From an uncultured Oscillospiraceae bacterium (GTDB lineage Bacteria > Bacillota_A > Clostridia > Oscillospirales > Oscillospiraceae), in assembly GCA_947631675.1 (NCBI GenBank), contig CANRMG010000077.1, positions 1-8,293 on the forward strand: DNA of 8,293 bases, given 5' to 3'. Positions within the stretch are counted from its first letter, which is position 1. The number at the start of each line of letters is the position of its first letter. The position numbers and the translations under genes were made by a program. Under the pieces are notes generated by a model that had not been told where the DNA came from, made no database searches, and was given only the letters and a program-made list of their open reading frames with translations. Shown piece by piece: positions 1-6,867 of this stretch.

Positions 1-951
1 CAGACGGTGCGCCGGGCGCTGCAGCTTGTGGCAGAGGAGGGCGTGGTCCAGTCCCGCCAGGGCAGCGGCACCTACGCCACGGGCCTGGCCCGGGCCAGCC
101 AGACCCGGCAGGTGGCGGTCATATCCTCCTTTTTGGACGACTACATCTTTCCCACCATCCTCCACGACGCCCAGAGCGTCTTTGCCGCGGAGGGGTATTC
201 CACGCTGATATTCGCCACGGAGAACCAGATCAGCCGGGAGCGGGAGATACTGCAGCAGCTTCTGGCCCAGCCGGTGGGGGGCATATTGGTGGAGGGGTCC
301 AAGACGGCCCTGCCCAACCCCAACTCGGACCTTTACCAGCAGCTTCGTGGCACCGGCGTGCCCATGGTGTTCCTCCACGGGGCCTACGCGGAGCTGCCCG
401 GCATTCCCTGCGTGTCCGATGACAACTACGGCGGCGGCTATAAGCTGGCCCAATATCTTATAGATAAGGGCCACCGGCGCATCGGCGGCATCTTCAAGTC
501 CGACGACGTCCAGGGCCCCCAGCGCTACCACGGCAGCGTCTCCGCCATCCGGGACCAGGGCCTCATGATCTCCGACCGGCGCTTCTGCTGGTACGACACC
601 CAGGACCGGCTGGAGATGATGGAGCAGCAGGGGGGCGCGCTGCTGCGCCGCTTCATCACCGAGCGGCTGGACGACGTGACGGCGGTGATCTGCTACAACG
701 ACGAGGTGGCCTTCCACCTGATCCGGGAGCTGCTGGCCATGGGCCGGCGGGTGCCGGAGGACATGGCTGTGGTCAGCTTCGACAACAGCTACTACAGCCA
801 GATCGGCCCCATCCACATCACCTCCCTCTGGCACCGGCACAGCCGTATGGGCCAGGCGGCGGCGGAAGAGCTCATCCATATCCTCCGGGGACAGCAGGGC
901 ACCAGCCGGAGCCTGGACTGGGAGCTGATGGAGCGGGGCAGCAGCCGGTGA
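1..951 (+). CDS. araR: AraR-like GntR/LacI hybrid transcriptional repressor (5' truncated)
   Basis: Partial gene: the frame is open from base 1 and lacks a start, so the N-terminal DNA-binding region continues outside the window. The first ~28 visible residues (TVRRALQ...EGVVQSRQGSGTY) are the recognition helix and wing end of a GntR-type winged helix. From about residue 35 to 310 there is a LacI/GalR-type periplasmic-binding-protein-like effector domain. Segments such as DDYIFP, GIFKSDDVQG, ICYNDEVA and VPEDMAVVSFDNS closely match what I remember of Bacillus subtilis AraR, the L-arabinose-responsive repressor of arabinose catabolism and uptake genes. That points to a cytosolic sugar-sensing repressor; arabinose as the ligand is inferred from resemblance only, because no sugar genes are visible here. 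It ends 13 nt before the AraC-type gene, so the two are probably co-transcribed. The effector half looks complete. Another pentose or oligosaccharide is possible as ligand. Confidence 0.85.
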   Translation, partial: QTVRRALQLVAEEGVVQSRQGSGTYATGLARASQTRQVAVISSFLDDYIFPTILHDAQSVFAAEGYSTLIFATENQISREREILQQLLAQPVGGILVEGSKTALPNPNSDLYQQLRGTGVPMVFLHGAYAELPGIPCVSDDNYGGGYKLAQYLIDKGHRRIGGIFKSDDVQGPQRYHGSVSAIRDQGLMISDRRFCWYDTQDRLEMMEQQGGALLRRFITERLDDVTAVICYNDEVAFHLIRELLAMGRRVPEDMAVVSFDNSYYSQIGPIHITSLWHRHSRMGQAAAEELIHILRGQQGTSRSLDWELMERGSSR

Positions 952-956
952 GGAGG
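951..956 (+). promoter_or_regulatory. Ribosome-binding site of the AraC-family gene
   Basis: AGGAGG lies eight bases before ATG 965 and overlaps the last base of the upstream stop codon (TGA 949-951). This tight arrangement supports co-translation of the two regulators and fixes the start. Confidence 0.75.
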
Positions 957-964
957 CGCCATCC

Positions 965-1900
965 ATGACGAGAGAGGACATCCTGCGGGACCCGGAGATG
1001 GCGCCCTATGTGCGGCGGCATTTCTTTGAGCGGCTCTTTTCAGGGCTCATGGACCGGCCGGAGGCGCTGGCGGAGGCCCGGCGGCTGGATATGGACCTGC
1101 AGGCTGGGGGCTATGCCATCGCCCTGTTCACCCTGCCCCTGCCGCCCCGGACGGCGGCGGATTACCTGACCGATCCGGCTGCGGAGGCCCGCAGCGGCCT
1201 GCTGGCCTATTTTCTGAAGTATTCCGAGTACGTGACCGTCCCATGGGGGGCGGACGCCTGCGCCGCGCTCATCAAGGGGGAAGCGGAGCAGATGCCCGGG
1301 CTCATACGCCGGTGCGTGGACCAGGTGGAGGAGCAGTTCGTCCGCCGGGGCCTGGACCGGTGGTATGTGGCCGTGAGCGGTCCGGCAGCCCGGCTGGAGG
1401 ACCTGCCCGGCTGCTGGGAGGAGGTGTCCCGGCTGTGGGCATGGCGGTACGTCCAGCCGGACAGGCACATATTCCTGCCGGGCGCGGCGGAGCCGTCCCC
1501 CGCGCCGGAGGAGACGGGTGCGGCTCACCCATCGGAGCCCGCCGGCGGCAGCCCGCCGGCGGCGGAGACCGGCGGGGCCCTGGGGCGGGCGCTGGCCTAT
1601 ATGGGGCAGACGATCGCGGACCCGGGACTGTCCCTGGCCGGGGCGGCGGCCCATGCCGGCGTCACGGCCGGCTACCTGTCGGCCCTGTTCCGCCGGGAAC
1701 TGGGCGTGACGTTCACGGAGCACGTCACCGCCCGGCGGATGGCGCTGGCCCGGGACCTGCTGGCAGACACGGATGTGCCCGTGGGGCAGGCGGCCCGGCA
1801 GGCGGGCTTCCGGGACGCCCGGTATTTCAGCACGCTCTTTAAAAAGACCCAGGGCTGTACGCCTACCGAATACCGGGAGGCCCAGCGGAAAAAATCATGA
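965..1900 (+). CDS. AraC-family regulator, YesN-like output without a receiver domain
   Basis: A 311-residue protein. The last ~100 residues hold the paired helix-turn-helix motifs of the AraC/XylS family: first about residues 223-247 (SLAGAAAHAGVTAGYLSALF), second about 271-297 (VGQAARQAGFRDARYFSTLFKK), ending in the typical G-x-T-P-x-E-Y-R. Residues ~15-172 resemble the central region of YesN-type response regulators, including the pattern VSGPAARLEDLPGCWEEV, but no N-terminal phospho-acceptor receiver domain is present. A low-complexity Pro/Ala/Gly linker (about 173-205) joins the halves. The start is supported by AGGAGG at 951-956, eight bases before ATG. It is therefore a DNA-binding transcriptional activator or repressor in the cytosol, with an unknown signal. 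It probably shares a transcript with the upstream AraR-like gene and may regulate sugar-use genes outside the window; that role is inference. The following operon has its own leader and need not be its target. Confidence 0.85.
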   Translation: MTREDILRDPEMAPYVRRHFFERLFSGLMDRPEALAEARRLDMDLQAGGYAIALFTLPLPPRTAADYLTDPAAEARSGLLAYFLKYSEYVTVPWGADACAALIKGEAEQMPGLIRRCVDQVEEQFVRRGLDRWYVAVSGPAARLEDLPGCWEEVSRLWAWRYVQPDRHIFLPGAAEPSPAPEETGAAHPSEPAGGSPPAAETGGALGRALAYMGQTIADPGLSLAGAAAHAGVTAGYLSALFRRELGVTFTEHVTARRMALARDLLADTDVPVGQAARQAGFRDARYFSTLFKKTQGCTPTEYREAQRKKS

Positions 1901-1909
1901 AAATTTCAT
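1897..1909. repeat. 13-bp perfect palindrome, possible operator
   Basis: ATGAAAATTTCAT is symmetric about the central A and overlaps the stop codon of the AraC-type gene (TGA 1898-1900). It lies about 35 bases before a candidate -10 element of the ABC operon. A regulator site is possible, but a chance AT-rich palindrome cannot be excluded. Confidence 0.25.
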
Positions 1910-1941
1910 CATTCAGTCACAAACAGCCACAAGGATGGGTG

Positions 1942-1947
1942 TAGAAT
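1942..1947 (+). promoter_or_regulatory. Candidate -10 element of the ABC transporter operon
   Basis: TAGAAT differs from the TATAAT consensus at one base and lies in the 76-base gap between the regulator gene and the ATPase gene, 30 bases before ATG 1977. I see no good -35 hexamer at the usual 16-18 base spacing, so the promoter may be weak or activator-dependent. Read-through from the regulator genes is an alternative, as I see no terminator after 1900. Confidence 0.35.
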
Positions 1948-1963
1948 AGCCCGCGGAAATAAA

Positions 1964-1969
1964 AGGAGG
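1964..1969 (+). promoter_or_regulatory. Ribosome-binding site of the ABC ATPase gene
   Basis: Consensus AGGAGG, seven bases before ATG 1977. It decides the start of the first gene of the four-gene operon. Confidence 0.75.
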
Positions 1970-1976
1970 CGGCGGT

Positions 1977-2981
1977 ATGATAGAGGTGAGCCACCTGACA
2001 AAGCGATACGGGGACCATGTGGCGGTGGAGGATCTGACCTTCACCGTGGAAAAGGGCGCCGTATACGGCTTTCTCGGCCCCAACGGGGCGGGAAAGACCA
2101 CGACGATGAACATCCTGGCCGGGTGCCTGGCCGCCACGGAGGGCCAGGTGGCCATCGGCGGATACGATATATTTGAAGAGCCCCTGAAGGCCCGCCGCCT
2201 GGTGGGCTACCTGCCGGAGCAGCCGCCCCTGTACCTGGGCATGACGCCCCGGGAGTACCTGGCTTTCGTGGCCCGGGCCAAGGGCGTGGCCATGAAGGAC
2301 CTGGACCAGGAGCTGGAAAAGACCATGGCCGTTACCGGCGTGACGGAGGTGGGCGACCGGCTCATCCGAAACCTGTCCAAGGGCTTCCGCCAGCGGGTGG
2401 GCATCGCCCAGGCCCTGCTGGGCGCGCCGGAGGTTGTCATCCTGGACGAGCCCACGGTGGGGCTGGACCCCCTGCAGATCGTGGAGATACGAAAGCTCAT
2501 CCGTTCCCTGGGGAAGGACCACACCGTGATATTGTCCAGCCACATCCTCAGTGAGGTCCAGGCAGTATGCGACCGGATACTGATGATCCACCGGGGGAAG
2601 CTGGTGGCCTGCGGCACGCCCGCGGAGCTGGAGGGCCAGCTGGCCGGACGGGTGGTCTACCGGATCGGAGCCAAGGCCTCGCCCATGGAGGTGAGGGAGG
2701 CCCTGGAGCCGGTGCCGGGCGTGACAGAGGTCGCGGCGGAAATGGGCGCCGACGGCCGGACGGAGGCGGTGGTCTCCTGCTCGGACCAGAGCCCGGATAT
2801 GGACGAGCGGCTCAGCTTCGCCCTCAGCGACCGGCGCATCCCCGTGCTGCGCCTGGAGCGGGAGCAGACGAGTTTGGAAGATGTGTTCCTGGCCCTGGCC
2901 CAGGATGAGCCCGCGCTGGCGGAGCAGCCGGCGGAAAAGCCGCGCCGGCGGCGCAGAAGGAAGGAGGCGGACGGCAGATGA
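1977..2981 (+). CDS. ABC transporter ATP-binding protein, GldA/NosF-like
   Basis: A 334-residue cytosolic ATPase that would power the membrane complex encoded downstream. All nucleotide-binding motifs are intact: Walker A GPNGAGKTT (residues 34-42), Q-loop Q82, signature LSKGFRQRV (133-141), Walker B VVILDE (153-158) and H-loop His189. The LSKG variant followed by F-R-Q-R-V is usual in the branch of ABC-2 type ATPases related to gliding protein GldA and nitrous-oxide-associated NosF. A C-terminal extension of about 110 residues follows the ATPase domain, as in other ABC-2 ATPases, and ends in a basic tail with RRRRRR near residue 325. Its TGA overlaps the ATG of the permease gene (ATGA at 2978-2981), so the products are translationally coupled. 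It should function with the permease, the GldG-like protein and the DUF4340 protein. The transported or extruded substrate cannot be read from the sequence. Confidence 0.93.
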   Translation: MIEVSHLTKRYGDHVAVEDLTFTVEKGAVYGFLGPNGAGKTTTMNILAGCLAATEGQVAIGGYDIFEEPLKARRLVGYLPEQPPLYLGMTPREYLAFVARAKGVAMKDLDQELEKTMAVTGVTEVGDRLIRNLSKGFRQRVGIAQALLGAPEVVILDEPTVGLDPLQIVEIRKLIRSLGKDHTVILSSHILSEVQAVCDRILMIHRGKLVACGTPAELEGQLAGRVVYRIGAKASPMEVREALEPVPGVTEVAAEMGADGRTEAVVSCSDQSPDMDERLSFALSDRRIPVLRLEREQTSLEDVFLALAQDEPALAEQPAEKPRRRRRRKEADGR

Positions 2982-3850
2982 CAGCCATCTATGAGCGGGA
3001 GCTGGACAGCCAGCTGAACGGCCTGACCGGCTATGTGTACGGGGCCATTATGCTGCTGTTCGCGGGCATCTATGTGATGGCCTTCAACCTGGAGGGCAGC
3101 CCGGACTTTACCAGCGTGCTGTACAGCATGAAGTGGATCGCCCTCATCACCATACCGTTGCTCACCATGCGCTCCATCGCCGAGGAGCGCCACCAGAAGA
3201 CCGACCAGCTCCTGTACAGTCTGCCCCTGGGCATGACGAGGATCGTGCTGGGCAAGTATTTCGCCCTGGTGACGGTGATGGCCATGCCCCTGGCGGTGAT
3301 GGCCCTGTACCCCCTGGCTCTGAACGCGGCGGCCACAGCGGGTCACGTGGCCCTGAAGAGCGCCTACGGGGCCTTGGCGGGCTACTTCTTTCTGGGCATG
3401 GCCCTGACGGCCATCGGCCTTTTCATCTCCAGCCTCATGGAGAACGTGGGCCTGGCGGCCGGCGCATGCTTTCTGGTGATGCTGGTGCTGCACTTCCTGG
3501 CGCCCCTGGCCCGGTTCATCTCCACCTCTGGCATAGCGTCACTCGCGGCGTTCACGGTGCTGGCGGCCCTGTTCGGCGTGATCCTCTGGCGGCTCACGAG
3601 AAACGGCCTTTTTTCGCTGGTGTTCGCCGGGGCGATGGAGGCGGCGCTGGGCGTGTGCTACGGCCTGTGGCCGGACAAGTTTTCCGGGCTCATCGGCCAG
3701 GTGGTGGAGCAGCTGGCCGTTTTCGACAGATTCGACAACTTCACCTATGATATATTCGACATACGGTCCATCGTCTATTTCCTGTCGGTGACGGCGGTGT
3801 TCCTGTTCCTGACCGTCCAGGCCATGGAGCGCAGGAGGTGGGCGTCGTGA
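2978..3850 (+). CDS. ABC-2 type permease, GldF-like
   Basis: A 290-residue polytopic membrane protein, the transmembrane partner of the preceding ATPase. Hydrophobic segments by eye fall near residues 16-36, 48-64, 94-117, 128-152, 157-178, 185-205, 210-230 and 263-281. The conserved cytoplasmic stretch LLTMRSIAEERHQKTDQLL (61-79), followed by SLPLGMTRIVLGKY, is typical of GldF/ABC-2 permeases (pattern P-L-T-M-R-x-x-A-E-E-R...T-x-x-L-L). The C-terminal D-I-R-S-I-V-Y-F-L-S-V-T segment and final R-R-R-W also fit this family. AAGGAGG at 2961-2967 lies inside the ATPase gene, ten bases before the start. The gene overlaps both neighbours by four bases, so it sits in a coupled operon. Export or surface assembly rather than import is likely, because no classical solute-binding protein is encoded; this is inference. 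Confidence 0.9.
   Translation: MTAIYERELDSQLNGLTGYVYGAIMLLFAGIYVMAFNLEGSPDFTSVLYSMKWIALITIPLLTMRSIAEERHQKTDQLLYSLPLGMTRIVLGKYFALVTVMAMPLAVMALYPLALNAAATAGHVALKSAYGALAGYFFLGMALTAIGLFISSLMENVGLAAGACFLVMLVLHFLAPLARFISTSGIASLAAFTVLAALFGVILWRLTRNGLFSLVFAGAMEAALGVCYGLWPDKFSGLIGQVVEQLAVFDRFDNFTYDIFDIRSIVYFLSVTAVFLFLTVQAMERRRWAS
3833..3838 (+). promoter_or_regulatory. Ribosome-binding site that decides the GldG-like start
   Basis: AGGAGG ends at 3838, exactly where an alternative GTG begins. That GTG therefore cannot use this site, while GTG 3847 is at the ideal distance. The site lies inside the permease gene. Confidence 0.7.
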
Positions 3851-5301
3851 AGGGAAAGATCAGAGCCTCCTTCCGCACCCGCGCCTGGCGGGCCGGGGCC
3901 TACAGCGTATTCGCGGCGGTGATCGTGATCGCCATCGCCATGGTGGCGAACTTGGCGGTGAACGCCCTTCCCGCGTCGGTGACCCAGCTGGATATGACCA
4001 ACAACCAGCTCTACTCCATCTCCGAGGGCACGGAGCAGATATTGGCCAGCCTTGATAAGGACGTGGACATCTACTGGCTGGTCCAGGACGGGTATGAAAA
4101 CCCCACCATGGAGCAGGTGCTGCAGAAATACGCCGAGTTCGACCATGTGACGGTGACACAGGTGGACCCGGTGCGCTATCCCGGCTTCGCGGCGGAGTAT
4201 ACCGACGAGGAAGTCGACGAGAACAGCCTTCTCGTGGTGTGCGGCCAGCGGAGCATGTACATCCCCTATAAGGATGTGTGGACTTACTCGGACTATGATA
4301 CCTACGTCTACTACATGACCTACATGGACACGGAGTATCTGGACGTGTTCTCCGGCGAGGGGAAGATCACCAGCGCCATCGGCTATGTGACAAGCGAGGC
4401 CCTGCCGGTGATGTACTATCTCACCGGCCACGGGGAGACGGGCGTGTCCGACAGCGTCCTCGCCGCCATCTCCCTCAACAACATCGAAACGAGGAGCCTG
4501 AACCTGCTGACAGAGCAGGCCGTGCCTGACGACTGCGGGCTGCTGGCCATCTTCGGTCCGGTCCAGGACCTGACGGACCGGGAGGCGGAGCTCATCGCCG
4601 ATTACGCCGAGGCCGGCGGACAGCTCCTCATCACCACCGCCTATACGGCGGAGGAACTGCCCAACTTCACGGCGCTTCTGAACGCCTTCGGCATAGAGCT
4701 CACCGGGGGCTATGTGATGGAGAGCGACAGCCGCTACTACAGCTACGGCTATATCGACCTGGTCCTGCCCACCATCCAGACCCATGAGATCACCGCGCCC
4801 CTGGCCCAGGGAGAGAATTACTCGGTGGTCATGCCGGATTGTCAGGCCCTGGCCCTGGCGGGGGAGGAGGAGCGGGACCCGGACGTGACGGCAACGGCCC
4901 TTCTCACCAGCTCCGGCACCAGCTATGTGAAACTGGACGTGGAGGGCCTTTCCACCTATGACCAGGCGGAGGACGACCCGGTGGGCTCCTTCGTTTTGGC
5001 GGCCGCGTCGGAGAACGAGCGCACCGGCGCGCGCATGGTGGTGTTCGGCTCCACCCGGTTCATGGAGGCGGACTTCAGCGACATGGTCTCCGGGGCCAAC
5101 CAGGACCTGTTTCTGAACGCCGCCGACTGGCTGTGCCGGCTGGAGGACAGCATCTCCATCCACCCCAAGCAGCTCACCGCCGACTACCTGACCTTTGACG
5201 GCGGGGCGGCGGGCGTATTGAAGGTGGCGCTGACCATCGCGGTGCCCCTGCTGTTTTTGTCGGCGGGGCTGGTCATATTCATACGAAGGAGGAGACGCTG
5301 A
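3847..5301 (+). CDS. GldG-like ABC auxiliary membrane protein
   Basis: Predicted 484 residues, starting at GTG 3847. An upstream in-frame GTG at 3838 is unlikely because its first base is the last base of the AGGAGG at 3833-3838; GTG 3847 lies eight bases after that site and overlaps the permease stop as GTGA. A transmembrane helix (about 17-41) is followed by a large extracytoplasmic domain beginning LDMTNNQLYSIS, the hallmark opening of GldG/ABC-transport auxiliary proteins. YYLTGHGE (190-197) matches the conserved G-H-G-E of the family. A second hydrophobic helix (about 458-479) ends in RRRRR, placing the C-terminus inside. In Flavobacterium, GldA, GldF and GldG form a transporter tied to gliding; no gliding is implied here, since related clusters occur in many non-gliding bacteria. 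Likely role: an extracytoplasmic partner that engages or shapes the transported material. Substrate unknown. Confidence 0.88.
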   Translation: MKGKIRASFRTRAWRAGAYSVFAAVIVIAIAMVANLAVNALPASVTQLDMTNNQLYSISEGTEQILASLDKDVDIYWLVQDGYENPTMEQVLQKYAEFDHVTVTQVDPVRYPGFAAEYTDEEVDENSLLVVCGQRSMYIPYKDVWTYSDYDTYVYYMTYMDTEYLDVFSGEGKITSAIGYVTSEALPVMYYLTGHGETGVSDSVLAAISLNNIETRSLNLLTEQAVPDDCGLLAIFGPVQDLTDREAELIADYAEAGGQLLITTAYTAEELPNFTALLNAFGIELTGGYVMESDSRYYSYGYIDLVLPTIQTHEITAPLAQGENYSVVMPDCQALALAGEEERDPDVTATALLTSSGTSYVKLDVEGLSTYDQAEDDPVGSFVLAAASENERTGARMVVFGSTRFMEADFSDMVSGANQDLFLNAADWLCRLEDSISIHPKQLTADYLTFDGGAAGVLKVALTIAVPLLFLSAGLVIFIRRRRR

Positions 5302-6701
5302 TGAAGCGTGGGGCGAGGCTGGCGGCGCTGCTGGCGGCGCTGGCGGTGCTGATAGGGGCATGGGTCCTGGCGGAGACCATGTCAGGCCGCCGGGAGGCCA
5401 CGTTGGCGGAGCACGCCCATGAGGAGCCTATCGACCTGGCCGTGGGCCCGGCGGAGGAGATAAACGCCGTGTCCTGGAACTACTTCGGCGACGCGGTGAA
5501 CCTGAAGCTGGACGGGGATACCTGGGTCAACGCCGAGGACGCGGCCTGTCCCATCAGCGCCGAGGCTGTGAAGCCCTTAGTGGACGCGGTGTCCTCCACA
5601 AAAGCTGTGGGCGTCATCGATAAGGTGACGGACTTTGACCAGTACGGCCTGGCCGACCCGGCCATCGCCGTCATGGCCGCCACGGCGGACAAGGTCACTA
5701 CATATTATATCGGCGACCCCAACGCCTCCGGCACCTGGTATGTCCGCCTGGACGGAGACGACAAGGTGTATCTGGAGGACGGCACCCTGGCGGGCTGCTT
5801 CCAGCTGGGGCTGGACGACGTGCTGGCCCTGGAGAGCGTGGACGTGAGCGCCAAGGACGTGACGGCCATGGCCGTCCGCTCCGGGGCGGGGGACTATGCC
5901 CTGGAAAAGATGGCCGACGCTGCGGACCTGTGGTACACGGACGCCTTCCCCTGGTATCTGTCCGGCGGGGACGGGTCCTGGCGGCCCCTGGATACGGCTA
6001 AGACGGAGACGCTCATCGCGCTGGCGGCGGATATAGGCCTCACCCAATGCGTCAGCTGGGACGCCGAGGACGAGGCGGACTACGGCCTGGACGAGCCACA
6101 GGCCACGGTGGAGCTGACGAGCGGGAAGAGCGGGCCGGCGGTGACGCTCCAGTTCGGCGACTATGACGACGAGGGGAACGTGTATGTCCGCCTGGGCGGG
6201 TCGGCGCTGGTGTACGCCGTGGCGGGCACGGTCCTGGACGGGCTCATGTACCCGGACTTTGACGGCATGCTGCCCCTGAGCCCGGCGGACCTGGATTGGG
6301 ACAGGCTCACGGGCATGACCCTCTCCCTGACGGAGGGGACCTATGAGGTGGAAAAGACCCTCTCCGCCCAGGAGGGGGAGGAGCCGGAACCCATCTATAC
6401 CGAGGGGGGGCGGAGCCTGGACCCGGAGAAGGTGAGCGTGTGGCTGGACCAGGTGGCGGCCCTGCCGGCGGACAGCCGCACCGGCGCGAATGAGGGCCGG
6501 GGGGAGCTGTTCCGTCTTGTGTTCCGGCAGGACAGCCAGGCCTTCCCGGAGGTCACCGTGGCCTTTTACGCCTATGACAGCGCCCACCGGCTGTGCGTGG
6601 TGAACGGGGAGGAATATTACCTGGTCTCCCGCACCACCGCCGACGCGGTGGAGCGCAACGCCGCGGCGCTGTTCAAGACGGAGCTGCCCGCGGAAGAATA
6701 A
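5301..6701 (+). CDS. DUF4340 domain protein, membrane-anchored, duplicated domain
   Basis: A 466-residue protein starting at ATG 5301, which shares one base with the previous stop (TGATG); AAGGAGGAG at 5286-5294 supports this start. One N-terminal hydrophobic helix (about 5-25, after MKRGAR) acts as an anchor or uncleaved signal, so most of the chain is outside the membrane. The body contains two similar units offset by about 146 residues: Y-G-L-x-x-P at 115-120 and 261-266, I/F-G-D at 137-139 and 285-287, YVRL at 147-150 and 295-298, and V-Y at 156-157 and 304-305. This pattern is characteristic of DUF4340, which commonly follows GldG-type genes. A third, diverged region from about 330 to 460 is mostly beta-prone and acidic. 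It is presumably an extracytoplasmic subunit of the ABC complex. Molecular function is unknown; structural or substrate-binding roles are both possible. Confidence 0.87.
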   Translation: MKRGARLAALLAALAVLIGAWVLAETMSGRREATLAEHAHEEPIDLAVGPAEEINAVSWNYFGDAVNLKLDGDTWVNAEDAACPISAEAVKPLVDAVSSTKAVGVIDKVTDFDQYGLADPAIAVMAATADKVTTYYIGDPNASGTWYVRLDGDDKVYLEDGTLAGCFQLGLDDVLALESVDVSAKDVTAMAVRSGAGDYALEKMADAADLWYTDAFPWYLSGGDGSWRPLDTAKTETLIALAADIGLTQCVSWDAEDEADYGLDEPQATVELTSGKSGPAVTLQFGDYDDEGNVYVRLGGSALVYAVAGTVLDGLMYPDFDGMLPLSPADLDWDRLTGMTLSLTEGTYEVEKTLSAQEGEEPEPIYTEGGRSLDPEKVSVWLDQVAALPADSRTGANEGRGELFRLVFRQDSQAFPEVTVAFYAYDSAHRLCVVNGEEYYLVSRTTADAVERNAAALFKTELPAEE

Positions 6702-6706
6702 ACAAG

Positions 6707-6820
6707 AAAGCCCCCCTGTGTAAAGGGGGGTGCCCGCCAACGGCGGGCGGGGGGATTGTAGAAGACAACGATCCCTCAGTCAGCGCTTCGCGCTGCCAGC
6801 TCCCTTTGCACAAGGGAGCC
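6707..6820. repeat. Hairpin-rich intergenic repeat element (MITE- or REP-like)
   Basis: Four short hairpins follow one another: 6711-6717 with 6724-6730 (CCCCCCT/AGGGGGG), 6732-6738 with 6742-6748 (GCCCGCC/GGCGGGC, loop AAC), CAGCGC/GCGCTG at 6781-6795 (loop TTC), and 6799-6806 with 6812-6819 (GCTCCCTT/AAGGGAGC, loop TGCAC). Between the second and third is the unpaired segment GATTGTAGAAGACAACGATC. The outer hairpins share the same loop theme in opposite orientation (TGTGTAA versus TTGCACA), so the ends are imperfect inverted repeats. From memory this layout, including TGTAGAAGACAACGATCCCTCAGTC, recurs between genes in Oscillospiraceae such as Faecalibacterium relatives; copy number in this genome cannot be seen here. 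It carries no coding capacity and lies between two convergent genes. Confidence 0.7.
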
Positions 6821-6830
6821 TCCAAATGGG

Positions 6831-6861
6831 AAAGCCTCCCCTTGCACAGGGGAGGCTTTTT
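6831..6861 (+). terminator. Rho-independent terminator of the ABC operon, possibly bidirectional
   Basis: An 11-bp perfect stem, AAAGCCTCCCC (6831-6841) with GGGGAGGCTTT (6849-6859), has a 7-base loop TTGCACA and is followed by T residues (run of five T at 6857-6861). On the plus strand it would end the ABC operon transcript about 130 bases after the DUF4340 stop. On the minus strand it lies just after the stop of the E2-like gene (6868) and is followed by TTT then CCC, a weaker signal. The stem and loop resemble the hairpins of the adjacent repeat, so it may be a second, partial copy of that element used as a terminator. Confidence 0.75.
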
Positions 6862-6867
6862 GCATCA

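Noticed and set aside
3775..5361. Minus-strand frame of 528 codons opposite the GldG-like gene
   Set aside because: Low-complexity His/Val/Gly/Arg-rich product typical of antisense GC-rich DNA; the plus-strand frame has clear family motifs, coupled starts and membrane helices.
5577..6740. Minus-strand frame of 387 codons opposite the DUF4340 gene
   Set aside because: Antisense shadow; no domain, no ribosome-binding site, and it starts within the hairpin repeat.
6707..6859. CRISPR array suggested by repeated hairpins
   Set aside because: The hairpins differ in sequence, orientation and spacing, and there are no uniform repeats or spacers and no cas genes.
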